Assembly (NCBI GenBank): GCA_965221795.1 | Contig: OZ244914.1 | Span: forward strand, 248,001-312,000 | DNA: 64,000 nt | Direction of reading: 5' to 3' | Source of the DNA: VYFG01 sp965221795 | GTDB taxonomy: Bacteria; Pseudomonadota; Gammaproteobacteria; Arenicellales; Poriferihabitantaceae | Part shown: positions 63,052-64,000 of the stretch, piece after piece | Position numbering within the stretch: position 1 is the stretch's first letter | Layout: each line of letters opens with the position of its first letter | Position numbers and translations under genes: made by a program | The notes under the pieces: model-generated | The model's database searches: none | Told to the model about the DNA's origin: nothing | Seen by the model: only the letters and a program-made list of their open reading frames with translations

Positions 63052-64000
63052 ATGAATGAAGCCTCCACTACCCAGCCGCCCGTACAGCCCCAGCGTCATG
63101 TACTATCCCGCTTGTGGAACGACAAGGAATTGCGGAGTGTCATCATCCAGATCATTACGTTCGCAGCCATTTTCGCATTCTTTTTCTTCATGGTCCGGAA
63201 TGCGATCATCAATCTGGAAGCCATCGGTAAAGATCTCAGCCTCGACTTTTTGTGGCAACCCGCCAGTTACGATATCAGCCAGTCACTGATTGAATACAAT
63301 TCCCGCAGCAGTCACTTCCGGGCCATGATAGTTGGCATCCTGAATACCTTGGTGGTGGCCATTTCCGGAATTATCCTGGCAACCGTCGTGGGATTCCTTT
63401 TGGGCGTATTCCGGCTTTCGAAAAATATCATCGTCAACCGGTTGGCCTATGTCTACATCGAATATGTACGGAATGTGCCGGTATTGTTACATATTCTGCT
63501 GGTGCATGGACTGATCGTGCATACCCTGCCATTACCGAAAAATGCGGTGAGTGTGGGGGATACTGCGTTTCTTACCAACCGCGGCTTTTTTATGCCTGCA
63601 CCCTCAATGGAGCCGATATTCTGGCTGGTGATCGGTCTGTTCCTGCTGGGCATCGGCTTTGCCGTCTGGTTTCGCCGATTTGCCAAGCGAGTCCAGGATG
63701 CAACTGGACAACAATATCCAGTTTTCTGGATCTGTACCGGAGCGGTTGTGGGCTTACCGCTGGCCGCCTTTCTGCTTACTGGCATGCCACTGACTTGGGA
63801 AATCCCCGAACTTCAGGGGTTCAACTTCCGCGGTGGCATGGTCATCCGGCCTGAATTCATTGCCCTTTGGCTCGCATTGTCCCTCTATACCGCCGCATTT
63901 ATTGGTGAAAATGTCCGTTCCGGCATTATCGCGGTGAACTGGGGACAGTCCGAAGCGGCCTATGCCCTCGGCATCAATCGCGGAAAGACCCTGAGCCTGG
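63052..64000 (+). CDS. aapQ: General L-amino acid ABC transporter permease (AapQ type), cut by window edge
   Basis: The ATG at 63052, after GGAGG, opens a frame that runs off the window, giving 316 residues so far. Several transmembrane helices are visible (VIIQIITFAAIFAFFFFMV, MIVGILNTLVVAISGIILAT, FLLGVFRLSK). The inner-membrane ABC permease signature YVYIEYVRNVPVLLHILLVH is present, and the late YTAAFIGENVRSGIIAVNWG plus GQSEAAYALGINR is the EAA loop that meets the ATPase. The long loop between helices is typical of AapQ/BztB. Confidence 0.93.
   Translation, partial: MNEASTTQPPVQPQRHVLSRLWNDKELRSVIIQIITFAAIFAFFFFMVRNAIINLEAIGKDLSLDFLWQPASYDISQSLIEYNSRSSHFRAMIVGILNTLVVAISGIILATVVGFLLGVFRLSKNIIVNRLAYVYIEYVRNVPVLLHILLVHGLIVHTLPLPKNAVSVGDTAFLTNRGFFMPAPSMEPIFWLVIGLFLLGIGFAVWFRRFAKRVQDATGQQYPVFWICTGAVVGLPLAAFLLTGMPLTWEIPELQGFNFRGGMVIRPEFIALWLALSLYTAAFIGENVRSGIIAVNWGQSEAAYALGINRGKTLSL

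Overview
The window looks like chromosomal DNA of a gammaproteobacterium. The support is the recA, recX, alaS order, the single-chain GcvP, polA with a probable DUF2782 partner nearby, and a UvrD of helicase II type. Housekeeping genes are intact and of normal length. A PdsR/PdsS-type two-component pair and a taurine:pyruvate aminotransferase suggest a marine or host-associated, sulfonate-using relative, but no rRNA is present to fix the genus.

Layout. 0-1.1 kb: a cut Fe-S oxidoreductase and a rubrerythrin (peroxide defence). 1.4-13 kb: a mostly minus-strand core block with alaS, recX, a small remnant, recA, a SixA-like phosphatase, ogt/ada repair genes, glyA, tgt and queA. 13.2 kb: tRNA-Leu(CAA), followed by a decayed IS30 and a decayed IS5 with hairpin repeats. 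15.4-25.5 kb: tpa, uvrD, an LpxH-like phosphoesterase, a glycosyltransferase split by a 1.57-kb inverted-repeat element, and a DUF898/M48 membrane pair. 26.2-29.3 kb: an EcoRI-family adenine methyltransferase overlapping a DUF262-HNH nuclease, beside direct repeats that bracket an integrase remnant. 29.7-32.6 kb: pdsR-pdsS.

32.5-40.7 kb is the most disturbed region. It holds a 0.3-kb duplication of the pdsS 3' end, a broken IS1595, two DUF1640-type coiled-coil genes, several copies of a small coiled-coil/transmembrane gene, a broken tyrosine recombinase, a broken serine recombinase, a ParA remnant with iteron-like repeats, and two copies of a hairpin-rich 0.6-0.7-kb module. It appears to sit between a probable DUF2782 gene and polA, which are neighbours in some gammaproteobacteria.

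40.7-64 kb returns to core metabolism: polA, cfa, metK-ahcY (activated methyl cycle), argB, nudC, fpr, a LysE exporter, a class III aminotransferase, gcvT-gcvH-gcvP-lipA (glycine cleavage together with the lipoyl synthase needed by GcvH), and the start of an aapJQ-type amino acid ABC importer.

Nearly all broken frames are in mobile or accessory genes and many fall at homopolymers, while core genes are unbroken. This favours real decay or slippage over general sequencing error. The best candidates for something new are the transposase-less element carrying a secreted-protein gene behind a C9 tract, the duplicated hairpin/coiled-coil modules, and a non-canonical dyad in the recA promoter.
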